Assembly: GCF_000372725.1 (NCBI RefSeq)
Contig: NW_005198433.1
Location: forward strand, 13,190 to 47,958
Reading direction: 5' to 3'
Origin: Emiliania huxleyi CCMP1516
Lineage: Eukaryota > Haptophyta > Isochrysidales > Noelaerhabdaceae
DNA length: 34,769 nt
How positions within the stretch are numbered: position 1 is the stretch's first letter; every line of letters starts with the position of its first letter. The notes under the pieces were generated by a model that worked only from the letters and a program-made list of their open reading frames with translations, was not told the origin of the DNA and did not search any database. Shown here piece after piece: positions 1 to 9,468 of the stretch. The position numbers were made by a program, and so were the translations under genes.

Positions 1-81
1 AGATCTCCCCATCTCTCCCCGCATCTCCCCGCATCTCCCCGCATCTCCCCGCATCTCCCCGCATCTCCCCGCATCTCCCCA
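1..81. repeat. 10-bp minisatellite, unit GCATCTCCCC
   Basis: About eight head-to-tail copies of a 10-bp unit (GCATCTCCCC) fill the left edge and probably continue outside the window. The same unit recurs at 26808-26973 inside the PDI-like gene, so this is a dispersed minisatellite family rather than a single locus. Confidence 0.9.
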
Positions 82-489
82 GGCCTAGAGGAGCGGAGTG
101 CGTATTCTCGTCTCCCAACCATCGCTCTCGAGAGGACACGTACTCCGCCGTCCTCGACCTCCCTCCGCCGTATCCACTGCACTCGTAGCCCCGCGACTCG
201 CCCGCACAATACACCATCCTCCCGCCCCGAGGCTGGTGCCGGGAGCGCCTCACATGACAGCACACACACACTCAGGACTCTCAGTGTGTTGATCCCAATC
301 GCGATGCGTGTGTGTGACTCGCCTGGTGCGGAGACGCCGCGCACACCGTGACCCCTCCTTGTCCTCGCACGGGAGGACCCATGGTGAAGACCGCAGGGAG
401 CAGCAGCAGCAGCAGCAGCAGCGGGCTGGAGAGTGAAGACCGCAGGGAGCAGCAGCAGCAGCAGCAGCAGCGGGCTGGTGTCTCCAGCC
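82..489. other. No gene resolved; GC-rich spacer
   Basis: No convincing coding exon is visible here. Short open frames exist on both strands but lack conserved motifs. The stretch holds a short (CA)n run near 259-272 and a duplicated CAG-repeat block at 383-478. It could contain the 5' end of the unrecognised gene downstream. Confidence 0.4.
383..478. repeat. Two-copy repeat containing (CAG)n
   Basis: A ~50-bp unit beginning GTGAAGACCGCAGGGAG and carrying seven to eight CAG triplets occurs twice in tandem (about 383-431 and 433-477). The copies are almost identical. No reading frame through it could be tied to a known protein. Confidence 0.85.
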
Positions 490-636
490 CGTAGGCTCTA
501 CCGGCTCTCTCGGCGCGGGGAGCGGTGCGAGCGCGCCGCGGGGCCCTTCCCCTTCCCAGACGGCGAGGGAGCTCGACTCTCCCCAGATCTCCCCAGATCT
601 CCCCCCTGACCGCGGCGTGTGCGACGGCACGTGTAG

Positions 637-2030
637 GCTCGCTCGAGATCGTCGGCCGCGGCGCTCTCGAGGCGGCCCTCAACCCTCGGGGCAATCTCGG
701 GCAATCTCGGGCAATCTCGGGCAATCTCGGGCAATCTCGGGTAATCTCGCGGCCCTCTCGAGGCGGTCTTCAACTCAAGCCGCGTGCGCAGCTACGCGGC
801 GCGGCACTTCCGCAACGAGCAGCCTCCCTTCTGGTCCGAGATCTAGCCGAGATCTAGCCGAGATCTAGCCGAGATACAGCCGAGGTGCAGCCGAGATACA
901 GCCGAGGTACAGCCGAGATCTAGCCGAGGTGCAGCCGAGATACGGCCGAGGTGCAGCCGAGATACAGCTGGTCGCGCTTCGGCGCCCCGCTGTGAACGGC
1001 GTCTCTTCACAGCCGCACCGGCGGGCAGGTCGCACGAGGATGCGTGCCTCGGCGCACTGCTGCACCGCGAGGCGAGCGAGCGGGAGCTGCCCGTGAGCTA
1101 CCTCGCGCTGCGCCGCTGGGAGCACAACTTGTTTTGGGTCAACTGGGCGGACCGGACCAGCCTGGTGCCTGGAGATGCTCTCTCTGGGGGGGGGGGATCT
1201 CGGGCGATCTCGGGTAATCTCGGGTAATCTCGGGTAGTCATCTCGGGTAGTCATCTCGTGTGATCTCGGGCGATCTCGGGTAGTCATCTCGTGCGATCTC
1301 GGGTAGTCATCTCGTGTGATCTCGTGTGATCTCGGGTAGTCATCTCGGGTGATCTCGGGTGATCTCTGTCGATCTCGGGTAGTCGTCTCGGGTGATCTCG
1401 TGTGATCTCGGGTAGTCATCTCGGGTCATCTCGGGTGGTCTCGGCCCTCCAGGTGTCCGGAAACACTCTCTGGGCGCACTACACCCGCTCGGCCGAGCGG
1501 GCGGACTACGTCTCCTCCGCTTTCCGCGCCACCGCCGGCCAGGCGCGCGACCCTTTCCGCTGCGGCGGCTGCGGGGCGGGGTGGGGGTGGTCCCCCCCAC
1601 ACGCGGGCATCTCCTGCTGCGACAAGCCGCCGCCGCCGCAGCGGCTGCCGCCGCCGCGCCGGTTCACCGACGCGGGGCCGGCGAGCTGCGGGCTGGGCGG
1701 CGGCGGCGCCGCGCTGCAGCTGGCCTTTTGGTCCGAGTACGGCGACGTCGACCCGCGATACGCGCTGCGGCGCGAGAGTGCCCGAGAGTACCCGAGATTG
1801 CCCGAGATTGCCCGAGATTGCCCGCGATACGCGCTGCGGCGCGCGCACGCGTCGACGCGGGGGGGCGACGCCGGGGGGGGCGCGAGAGTAGGCGCGAGAT
1901 CAACGCGCACGGCGGCGCGGAGCGGCGGAGGCGCGCCGGCGTCGAGGCCTGCTTCGTGCTCGGCATGCGGCGGCGGCACGACCCGACCAGCCCCTTCAAC
2001 GTGCGCGCGTGGCTCTACTTCGAGGCGTGA
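637..2030 (+). CDS. Unrecognised multi-exon gene, glycosyltransferase-like at best
   Basis: Exon-like stretches on the plus strand read as one protein if repeat insertions are skipped. Around 637-690 is IVGRGALEAALN. Around 755-842 is PLEAVFNSSRVRSYAARHFR, then NEQPPFWS. From about 1030 there is HEDACLGALLHREASERE, then YLALRRWEHNLFWVNW. From about 1450 there is SGNTLWAHYTRSAERADYV, then a Cys-rich patch (CGGCGAGWGWS, then CC near 1615). It ends near 1935-2030 with GVEACFVLGMRRRHDP and stops after WLYFEA. The first insertion (694-750) is flanked by a duplicated CTCTCGAG|GCGG, giving a clean GC-AG junction. Later insertions (840-968, 1195-1440, 1774-1822) are less clean, and the last needs a frame change. 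HEDACLG recalls the EDV.G motif of beta-1,3-galactosyltransferases, but this is weak. True start unknown. Confidence 0.35.
694..750. repeat. 10-bp minisatellite (CAATCTCGGG) inside an exon
   Basis: Six copies of CAATCTCGGG/TAATCTCGGG interrupt the exon. The exon piece CTCTCGAGGCGG occurs on both sides (about 668-679 and 755-766). Splicing at AG|GC in the two copies would remove the repeat exactly. Confidence 0.8.
840..968. repeat. 11-bp minisatellite (AGATCTAGCCG and variants)
   Basis: About twelve copies of an 11-bp unit (AGATCTAGCCG, AGATACAGCCG, AGGTGCAGCCG) lie between the FWSE codons and a resumed FWS/RFGAP frame. The left exon edge (TTCTGGTCCGAG) and right edge (AGCTGGTCGCGC) share CTGGTC. 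Confidence 0.85.
990..1012 (+). repeat. Hairpin element (satellite-related), short copy
   Basis: The core CTGTGAACGGCGTCTCTTCA continues into CAG. The stem is TGTGAA/TTCACA. This is the same core found in the MutS2 and PDI-like introns and, reverse-complemented, in the 355-bp satellite. Confidence 0.8.
1195..1440. repeat. Degenerate ATCTCGGGTRAT/GTCATCTCG minisatellite
   Basis: A long run of ATCTCGGG-based units, with 10-bp and 13-bp spacings (GATCTCGGGT, AGTCATCTCG), lies between two coding-like stretches of the unrecognised gene and probably forms an intron. Confidence 0.8.
1755..1841. repeat. Exon duplication flanking minisatellite
   Basis: GCGATACGCGCTGCGGCGCG occurs at 1755-1774 and again at 1822-1841, a 67-bp spacing. 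Between them lie CCCGAGATTG-type units. Unlike most other cases in the window, the duplicated piece has no AG, so no clean splice is evident and the frame shifts by one. Confidence 0.75.
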
Positions 2031-2099
2031 GGGAGGGAGGGACGAAATGGCGGTGAGAGATGGCGGTGGGATGGCGCCTCCCTGAGTCACACACACAAC

Positions 2100-2117
2100 A
2101 CACACACACACACACTT
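2100..2117. repeat. (CA)n microsatellite
   Basis: A short run of CA dinucleotides just downstream of the stop of the first gene-like region. Confidence 0.9.
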
Positions 2118-2381
2118 CGAGGCCCCTCCCGCGCCGTCGGCGGCGTGCCGACGCGCCGCCTCTCGGGACGCGCCGAGACCCGCCGTTGTCGCGCGAACGC
2201 CGTAGGCGCGCCCATGCACTTCTTCTTTCGCCGGCCGCATTTCTTTTTTGCACATGGCTGCTGCCTCACCGTAGGCCGGCCGGCACGGCGATGTCGACCT
2301 CTCCCCCCTCGAGGCGGGGCGCGGGCTCTGGCCGACGCGCGGGCATGCCGCAATCGAGTGGTGGAGGCGAGCGCTCGAGAT

Positions 2382-2505
2382 TCCCCGAGATCGCCCGAGA
2401 TCGCCCGAGATCGCCCGAGATTGCACGAGATCGCACGAGATTGCACTAGATTGCACGCGATCGCCCGAGATCGCCCGAGATCGCGCGAGATCACCCGAGA
2501 TTCGC
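2382..2505. repeat. 10-bp minisatellite (CCCGAGATCG/CACGAGATTG)
   Basis: About twelve units of CCCGAGATCG and close variants. It lies upstream of coding-like sequence and has the same 10-bp periodicity as the other intron-associated minisatellites. Confidence 0.85.
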
Positions 2506-2599
2506 CACACGTCGAGCGGCGCGGAGTACACAGCCCAGTCCACTTAGCCGAGCACTGAGGCGCACTCCACCGCCTTCCCCTGCGCTCGCCCGCGAGCAG

Positions 2600-3118
2600 C
2601 GCCTCGTTCCGCCGTCCGCCCGTGTCCAGGCGAGCGGCGGAGCACGCGGCGGGCGAGCAGCCGGCGCGCTTCTACGCGTTTGGGGCGGTCGGGCGTCTGC
2701 TCTCGCTGCCGCCTCCGGAGCTCTCCCCTCCTGAGAAGAGGGGGCTGCGAGCGCGAGATTGCGCGAGATCACCGGAGAGGGCGCGTCCGTGTAGGAGCTC
2801 GCGCGCCTGATGAAGCCGTTGCTCGAGGGCGGCGACCCGCCCCCCGAGACGCTGCAGCTGCGCCAGAATGCGTCCTCGCCGCGGCGCAGCCTGGCGGGCG
2901 CGGGCACAGGCGCTCTCTGTGCCGCGCCCCACAGTCTTTGGCGTGCTAGTAGGCACAGCCAAGGGCGCGGACTCATCGCGCTGCCGGCCGCGCGGATCGC
3001 AAAGTCGGCGGCGGCCGGCCCGGCGGGCCACGCAGTTGGGCGGCCCCACCACCCGCACCACCTCTGCTGCGGCAGCTCGTCGCGGCTGGCGCTCCTTCTC
3101 GGCCGCATGCTCGCGTGA
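2600..3118 (+). CDS. Coding-like region, unrecognised protein
   Basis: Plus-strand stretches have the look of exons. Around 2640-2725 is GEQPARFYAFGAVGRLLSL. From about 2792 to the TGA at 3116-3118 is an open frame beginning ELARLMKPLLEGGDPPPETL. A short CGAGATTGCG/CGAGATCACC insertion (about 2750-2775) separates them. No family is recognised. It could be a 3' continuation of the preceding gene or a separate short gene. Opposite-strand open frames of similar length exist, so strand assignment rests mainly on codon appearance. Confidence 0.25.
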
Positions 3119-3787
3119 GGCGCCTCACACGGGGTGTCCGAGGCATCCTTCAACAACGGCCGCGGTCCGGTCTTCCGCGGCGTGAGTTACCGCGCTCCCA
3201 CCCGGTTCACGCGCGCTGTTCTCCGTCGCGCGCAAACCATTCAGGCACTACTACTATGGTGCCGGCGGTTAAATTTCGCTCTCACATGTAAGCCCGACTG
3301 CTCACAAAATTCAGTAAGTAAAAAGCCGTAGAAGAGCCAGCTGGCAGCTCGGCCTCGGCTTGTTGCACGAGTATATGGGGGACACGATGTCTCAAATATG
3401 AGGGGTTTTGACTCCTACCGGCTCCTGACGCTATCCCTGGCAGCTCTAATGACCAGGATCAGTAGTGTTGTGATATAGAGGGTGCCCATACTAGCGCAGG
3501 AGGGCGGGCACTCCACTGACTTGGAGCACTTGGAGTGCAGTCGGCAGCCTCACATCCAGGGCCGGGGAGCTCAGAAGCGCACCCAGCGGGCCGGATGATC
3601 GGGATCGGGCTACGGGCTGACTGCGAGCTATTTCCCATCCCTCCTTCCGTGATTTGTTTTCTTTCTTGTGTGAGTGCCAGTGTGCGCCAGTCCCGTGCCC
3701 AGTGTTGTGCGAGGGAGTTTTGTTCGATTTTCTTTCTTTTTTTAGCTATGGTCATTTTTTCTTTTTCCGTTTTATACGTTACGCGGA
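3119..3787. other. Intergenic region upstream of the Kelch gene
   Basis: Less GC-rich than its surroundings, with T-rich runs at 3655-3780 just before the Kelch start. No RNA gene or repeat family is visible. It presumably contains the Kelch gene promoter and 5' UTR, but no individual element can be supported. Confidence 0.5.
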
Positions 3788-5243
3788 ATGGTTTCCTCCC
3801 CCTGGTCGGTGCTGCGCACCTCGGGCGACGCGCCCGAGCGAAGGGGAGGACATACGGCGCTGCTGGTGGAGCAGAATCTCCTCGTCATGGGCGGCACTCA
3901 GCACAAGGGCCAGGCGCACACACCGCAGACCTGCCGCTGCGATGCCGTTGGCGGTGAAATGAAGCCTGTTCTGCGGAGCTAACCCCCCTCCCACACGGCA
4001 CAGGGCCAGTTCGTCTACTTCTCTCTCAATCCGCACGTACTCGACACGCAGACCCTCAAGTGGTTCAGACCGCGGGTGAGCTGCCCACACGGAGGCGCTG
4101 CTAGTGCCTCGCGATGACCGCAACAGCGCTCTGCCAGGTGGCGCTGGGCGGCGGGCCAACACCGCGGGCATACCACAGCACGACGCGAGTGGGATCCGCG
4201 CTCTTCGTGTTTGGAGGACAGACGTACATGCACACGTCCGGAGGCGCAGAGTCTGTGCTCGGCGACCTTCCCATCTTTGACTTGGTGAGCACGAGCAGCC
4301 GCCACCCACACCGCCGCGCTGGATCGCGCCACAGCCTCACCCTCAACACCGCAGCCGGAGCCCTGATCGAGCTCCATTCCCTGCCATCTGGCAGGTCCGC
4401 ATGGCGTGGGAGACGAGGGACTCGCGCGGCAACCCGCCCCGACCGCGGTACTGGCACACCGCGACGCTGGTGGGCGGGAGCATCGTCATCGCCGGTGGCT
4501 ACACCGGCACACGCTCACTCAGCGACGTGCATCTCCTCGACACGGAGGCCATGGCGTGGTCCTCGCCACCGCTTTCGTCGCCGCTGCCGCCACTCGCCTG
4601 TCACTCCGCAACGCTGGTCGGTGGCCGGTTGTACCTCTTTGGCGGCATGGCGGTCACCCTCGACGACGCGGGCGCGTCGTGCGTCGAGCAGCCACGGTCA
4701 CGTCCGCAGTCGCCCTGAAATGTACCGGAGAAGCGTCCCATAGGCGCTTCACGTGTCGAGTACCACGAGGACGTCCATTCGATCGATTGCGGCGAGATGT
4801 CGGTCCAGCGATTGCGGCGGCGCGGCGCGGCGCCGGCCGCGCGCGCCTACCACGAGGCGGCGCTTGTGGGCGGCTACCTGCTTGTGCTAGGAGGCTGGAA
4901 CGGCGCTCCGCGGTCGGCATGGAAACCCGTCCTCGTCCGTCTGCGCGCAATGCCCCGAGGCGCGCGTCGTAGGCGCGCCACGCCCGCTCGACGAGGTCTC
5001 TACTCTCGACCTCGAGGGGCTCGGCACGTGGCACTCGGTGCAGGTTCCCGGCGAGGCGCCGGCTCCCGTCTATGGCCACTCGGCCACCCTCGTCGGCTCA
5101 AAGGTGGGCGGCACCTTGGAGGGGAGAGGTCACGCTCATTCGGACAGCCACGACGCGCTTCTCGGTAGGTGGTGGTCTTTGGCGGGTGGGATGGCTCGTC
5201 GCCGCTCAACTCGGCGCACGTGCTGGATACAACGCTCCTGTGA
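3788..5243 (+). CDS. Kelch-repeat beta-propeller protein, seven exons
   Basis: Kelch repeats fold into a beta-propeller that usually mediates protein binding; the partner is unknown here. I place exons at 3788-3913, 4010-4075, 4138-4284, 4395-4682, 4761-4902, 4973-5103 and 5169-5243, joining in frame to 324 residues. Kelch signatures recur: RGGHTALLVEQNLLVMGG, RAYHSTTRVGSALFVFGG, RYWHTATLVGGSIVIAGG, LACHSATLVGGRLYLFGG, RAYHEAALVGGYLLVLGG and YGHSATLVGSK then VVVFGGWDG. Introns 1 and 5 use GC-AG, the rest GT-AG. Intron 1 is flanked by a duplicated CACARGGGCCAG. The start at 3788 is the first ATG in frame. The protein ends abruptly after the sixth blade begins (VLDTTLL). Mobile element copy A lies only 160 bp downstream, so the 3' end may be truncated. 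Confidence 0.85.
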
Positions 5244-5403
5244 GCCGTCCCCGTCGCTCTTGCAGAGAAGCCGTAATTCTTTTTTCACACGCGTCGTAAA
5301 ATTCTTTTTGCCCGGCCGCGCGCAGCGCTAATCGGGTGCCCTTTGCTCCTCCGCGAGCTCTAAGGGGCCCAGCGTAGAGGGCGTCGTGTAGCCCTCACCT
5401 TTT
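5244..5403. other. Short spacer between the Kelch gene and element copy A
   Basis: Noncoding. It ends at the junction where homology to element copy B begins (TGAGGGAGTATGAC at 5404). No target-site duplication could be defined. Confidence 0.4.
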
Positions 5404-6745
5404 TGAGGGAGTATGACACACGGGTGGCGAACTCACTCAAGGCACTGCAGCAAACGGCGGCATCAATAATCAAAGTACGGGAAGGGAAGAGGAAGGGACT
5501 TGAGGCGGAGAGGAAGGAGCGAGTGGCCGCAGAAACAGAACGCCTGAAAGAAGGACAGAAGGAAAGGGAGAGGATACGAGAAATGGAGTGGGCGGCGAAT
5601 GCGTGTATTTGCTGGCGACGGAGGCAGCGTCGACAACGTGAGGCCGAGGAGAAGGAAAGGAGGGAGGCGGAGAGACGCCTCGAAGCGGGGAGAGGCAGAA
5701 CGACAAGAGCGATGGGGAAGGCACTCAGAACGACCCACCGCGAGCTAGAGAGCGGAGGCCGGCGCGGGAAGCGCGATGGCAGGAGCGACGATGCGGCGAG
5801 CGCCGGAGGGAAGCGGCAACAGCGAGGCGACGAGGACGACGAGCAGAGAGGAGAACAGACGGCGAATGGCGTACGCGAGGGCGACCACGTAGGAGATAAC
5901 AGACGGGGCAAGGGGAAGGAAACGCGGCCCATCAGGACGCGGAGGCAGACGGGAAGATACGTCGCCGGACCAGCGACAGGAAGCGCAAGAAAACAGAAGG
6001 AACAAGACCAGGAGCATGGAGACGAGGGAAGGCGCGAGGCGCTCCGCCGACAAGCAGCAGAGGCAGCGGCGAAAGTAACGATGACCATGCTAACGGCGGG
6101 TGGCACGGTGGTAGGACGACTTTGACAGCGTCGCGGCGCGCTGTAACTTCGACTGGCCTGCAGCATCGAATGAGCCGAAACGAGGCACGAGGGCGACGCA
6201 CTTCGTACGCTACGAGGAGATACATTAGGCAAGGCAGCTGCGCAGGCGATGGTCCTGTTTGCAGAGAGAGAGAGGAGTCAAGGAAGGCCAAGAAATCACA
6301 TGGTCATATGGGGACTCATACAGGAGCCACCGCAAGGAGATGGGATACAAGGCGGGGACGAAGGCGGATCCGAACGCAATAACTTACACCCCAGCAAGCT
6401 CGGACGGCATTTGCGAGATACTGCAAAAAGATAGACGTGACGAAGGAGGAGCTAGCGTGGAACTTTGGATGCATATCGGCAAGCCAAAGTAACGAGCAGG
6501 AGGCTGTCTTGGTGCGTGAGCTAATCCTGAGCAACAATAAGCGACTGTGCCACGGAGCACAGAGCGCCGCAGACAGGACGGCGGCGACGGCGGACATGGC
6601 AGAGACGAGTGTGAGACAAAGGGCGGCGGGGATGGAGGGCGGTAGCGACGGGGATGGTGACGGTGACGGTGGCGAGGGAGAGGAAGGGGGTCCATCCATT
6701 AACACCAGACAGCGAGAGGGGCAGGGAGGAAAGGGGGGAGAGGAA
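5404..6745 (+). mobile_element. Element copy A: 5'-truncated, deleted chromo/RNase H/SET element
   Basis: From TGAGGGAGTATGAC at 5404 this tracks copy B (20482 onward), first through the coiled-coil segment (LKALQQTAASIIKVREGKRK) and then through the SET-like segment (EITWSYGDSY). It lacks everything upstream (chromodomain, RNase H, Cys/His cluster), as expected of a 5'-truncated insertion. It also lacks about 225 bp between GGCACGGTGG (6103-6112) and ACGACTTTGACAGCG, which removes the N-terminal SET part. Its central frame runs open from 5406 to 6125; the SET part is frameshifted. It does not carry the nested 1.3-kb transposon and has CAG where copy B has a TAG stop. Homology is lost near GAAGCCAACG at about 6745. 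Confidence 0.85.
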
Positions 6746-6830
6746 GCCAACGGCGATGCCACCAGCAGCAAGGGACACGATGAACAGGTCGACAACGGCC
6801 AAGGCGATGGCGAGGACGGGGAGACACGGG

Positions 6831-8216
6831 ATGATGTTTGACGCGAGTTTCGTTCTCCAGCAGCCCCCGGGCCCCCCCGGGGGGGCCCCCATGGACGCCT
6901 TCTTGGACGCCTTTCACGTTTACCCAGGCCACGCCGTGCCGCAGCACCTGCTGAGGATCCACGGCTCACATCGCTACGAATATGCTGCGACGCTCGACGA
7001 GTGTGCGCAAATGTGCTGGGCACACGCCGAGTGCGCCGGCTTTGTCGACAACCGCGCTGTGCATGAGGTCGGCAACCGCCCGCTCTGCATCTTCAAGTCC
7101 TCGGCGGCTGGGATGACGGCGAGGGCGAGCAAGGACTTTTACGCTCGCAAGTCGGTGTACGAGGCGGCAGACCACCGCTACGTGCGCACACCGCTCCAGC
7201 TCTCAGGCTTCGCCGCTCCTTCCTCGTCCACGCGCCACGATGCCGACGCACCGCCGGTGCTGTTTACGGTCGACAATGTGGTGTCTGCAGAGGAGGCTGC
7301 GCAGCTGCGCGAGGCGGGCCGCAGATGCTTCTCGAGCACACCGTCGACCGCGTCCAGGCCATCAGATACCGACGAGGACGACAGCCGCGTCCCGGCCAAC
7401 CTGCTGAGCAGCAGCTACTTTGGCGAGGAGTACGGCTGCCTGGCGGGCGCGGCCTCGCCGCTCCTCTCGAGCGTTGAGCGCCGCATCGCATCTCTCGTGG
7501 GCATCCCGCCGCACTCGGAGGAGAACCCACTGATGATCACCGCCGCACGCCCCCACACCGGCCGCTACCATGTGCGCAACCTCCATCACGACAAGAACAA
7601 CGGCCCCGAGCGCGTCGCCACAGTCCTGATCTATCTGAGCAACGTGACGGACGACTCGCACGGCGGGCACACGAGCTTCCCCGCGCTGCTCCGCACCGAT
7701 CCCGAGGCGCGACTCCGCACCCCGCGTGGGGAACGCAGCGGCGCGGACGGGCACAATGGCACTGGTGCAGCGCTAGCCGAGGCGGCGGACGCGTCGCACC
7801 GGGCGAGGCTGCATTCGGCGGCCCAGGCGCTCGCACGGGCGTATGAGCTCGGCGCCACCACGTTCGTCGGAGGGGCCCAGGCAGAGCGGACGGCAGCCAG
7901 CGCCAGAGCGGCCGGCATCGATCCGTCGACCCTCTACCGGGACGACGCGCTCAGCGCCGAGCTGCTCGAGCTCGCCGAGGTCGAGTGCGAACGCGCGTCC
8001 AGCGGCATCAACTTGGCCCTCGCGCTCCGGCCAAAGCTCGGCACCGCGCTCGTCTTCCACAATGAGCTCGGTGGCGACCGCGAGGGCGAGGGTGACCCGC
8101 GGCTGTGGCACGCGGTCTGCCACCCACGAGCCGGCGCCTCCGAGCGCTGGGCGTTGCAGAAGTTCAAGCAGCGCTGCGAGGGCTGCATGGAGGTCGTCGT
8201 GAAGGACGAGCTGTAA
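6831..8216 (+). CDS. PAN/Apple-domain prolyl 4-hydroxylase (2OG-Fe(II) oxygenase)
   Basis: This family hydroxylates prolines using Fe(II), 2-oxoglutarate and O2, usually in the secretory pathway. With M at 6831 the protein has 461 residues. An N-terminal PAN/Apple-like module contains CAQMCWAHAECAGFVDN and LCIF. The oxygenase domain follows from about residue 140. The metal-binding HxD is in LHHDKNN (H252, D254). GGHTSFP matches the conserved GG.T.FP turn. The distal histidine is in LWHAVCHP (H427), followed by SERWALQKF, where a basic residue would bind 2-oxoglutarate. A low-complexity insert (TPRGERSGADGHNG) sits mid-domain. The frame is intronless and stays open upstream into mobile element copy A, so the native N-terminus and signal peptide are not identifiable. 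ATG at 6891 (MDAFLDAF) is an alternative start. Nothing rules out an active enzyme. Confidence 0.85.
   Translation: MMFDASFVLQQPPGPPGGAPMDAFLDAFHVYPGHAVPQHLLRIHGSHRYEYAATLDECAQMCWAHAECAGFVDNRAVHEVGNRPLCIFKSSAAGMTARASKDFYARKSVYEAADHRYVRTPLQLSGFAAPSSSTRHDADAPPVLFTVDNVVSAEEAAQLREAGRRCFSSTPSTASRPSDTDEDDSRVPANLLSSSYFGEEYGCLAGAASPLLSSVERRIASLVGIPPHSEENPLMITAARPHTGRYHVRNLHHDKNNGPERVATVLIYLSNVTDDSHGGHTSFPALLRTDPEARLRTPRGERSGADGHNGTGAALAEAADASHRARLHSAAQALARAYELGATTFVGGAQAERTAASARAAGIDPSTLYRDDALSAELLELAEVECERASSGINLALALRPKLGTALVFHNELGGDREGEGDPRLWHAVCHPRAGASERWALQKFKQRCEGCMEVVVKDEL
6869..6888. repeat. Perfect GC palindrome
   Basis: GGG, seven C, seven G, CCC form a perfect 20-bp palindrome immediately upstream of the ATG at 6891, inside the open frame (encoding PPGPPGGAP). 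Confidence 0.95.
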
Positions 8217-8348
8217 CAACTAGCACTTCTGTGTGAATAATACGTAGTATACATACTGTGTGTGAAGAGAAATGAACTTTGAATGAGCAATGAGGGAGTG
8301 CTGACTGCTGCGTGTGTGCTGGAGCGCGTTTTTATATAGGCGTTTCTA
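8217..8348. other. 3' flank of the hydroxylase gene
   Basis: AT-richer spacer with AATAATACGTAGTATACATA, likely the hydroxylase 3' UTR and the promoter of the next gene (TTTTTATATAGG at about 8330). Confidence 0.4.
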
Positions 8349-9468
8349 ATGAAAAGAGGCGACGCCGGCATCGCCGTCGCGGCGTCGTGCTCGCCATCAT
8401 CGCGGAGCAGTCGACGTCCCAGGATGCAGTCCTTCGCCGGGGCTAGCTCAGCGCAGATAGAGGCCATGACGGCAGCGCGCTGCGGTAGCGGCGCGATTGC
8501 ACTGCTGTGCAGCATCGTGCTGCTAGTCACCAAGCTCAGCGCCGGACGGTTGTGCCTCAGCGATTGCAGACGCTTCACCTAATCAAGCAGATTGCCATCT
8601 TCGATTGTCTGTACGGTGCGAGCTTTCCGCTGGGGCTGCTATCACAAGCGGCGGACGGCGATGTCGCGGTCGCAGTGTGCAACGCCTCTTTCTTTTTGTG
8701 GTGCTGCGGCAGCATGTCGACGCTTTGGACAGGGTTGTTTGCATTCGCCTGCAGCGAAGCCTCATCCACCGTCGGCCACCGCTGTCCGCGCGGGTGCTCC
8801 ACGTGCTACTCGTGTTGGCATATCTCTGTGCAATCGTTTGGGGCGTGGCGACGCTGGTCGCCAGCCGCGGCGGTTACAGCTGCACGCAATGGCGAGGGAC
8901 AGCCAGCTTCGGCATATGGGGCATGGCATACGTGGGGTACGGCGCAGTGCTTCTGGCGCTTGCGCTCTTCATCACGCTGGTGTACGCGCGCGTCACATGC
9001 TTCTTCCATCTCGCTCGCCGGCAGACGAGCGAAATGCTCCTTCAGCAGGCGAGCGCCGAGCGCGCTCTGCCGCCAGAGGGTGTCGAGCGGCGCAGTGCAC
9101 TGGACGACGGCGCCGCCTCACGGCTGTCGAGCGCGCTCGAGGATGTTGCGCAGTTGACCACTGCCACGGCGGCCAAGCTGGACGCACGGCTCTCCCGCTA
9201 CCTCGCGGCCTATCTCGTATGCACCGTCCCTACCATCGCACATACCATCTTCATCGCCCTCTACCACTACGGCGTGACCGACGGCACGCCGTTTGCGGTC
9301 GCGATCCTGCGCTGGACGCTGCAGCCTGCGCAGGGCGCCTTCAATCTTCTCGTTTACTGGAACCTGCCCGGCGGCAACAATGGGTGCGTCGGGGATTGCC
9401 GCGACGCTTGCCACGTCCGCCTCGTGACGCGGTCCACCGCCACCACGGGCTTGGGCAATGACGACTGA
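8349..9468 (+). CDS. Seven-transmembrane receptor-like protein, frame broken twice
   Basis: Seven hydrophobic spans in receptor-like order can be read on this strand. TM1 is GAIALLCSIVLLVTK. TM2 is IAIFDCLYGASFPLGLL. TM3 contains NASFFLWCCGSMSTLWTGLF. TM4 is VLHVLLVLAYLCAIVWGVA. TM5 contains YGAVLLALALFITLVYARV. TM6 contains LAAYLVCTVPTIAHTIFIAL. TM7 contains PAQGAFNLLVYWNLPGG. TM7 recalls the QG..N..VY signature of cAMP-receptor-like (class E) and related GPCRs. The frame must change by -1 near 8560-8585 (after SAGR) and again near 8755-8790 (after FAFA). No clean splice pair explains either change, so these are tiny introns, sequencing indels, or disabling mutations. The C-tail ends GLGNDD at 9468. 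The start at 8349 is the first in-frame ATG; 8423 and 8466 are possible. Confidence 0.6.

Noticed and set aside
1506..2543. Minus-strand ORF of 345 codons across the first gene region
   Set aside because: Runs through minisatellites and GC-rich exons without motifs; the plus strand has more protein-like segments.
5360..6232. Minus-strand ORF of 290 codons over element copy A
   Set aside because: Ser/Leu/Pro-rich antisense of the coiled-coil coding sequence, seen again opposite copy B; a shadow frame.
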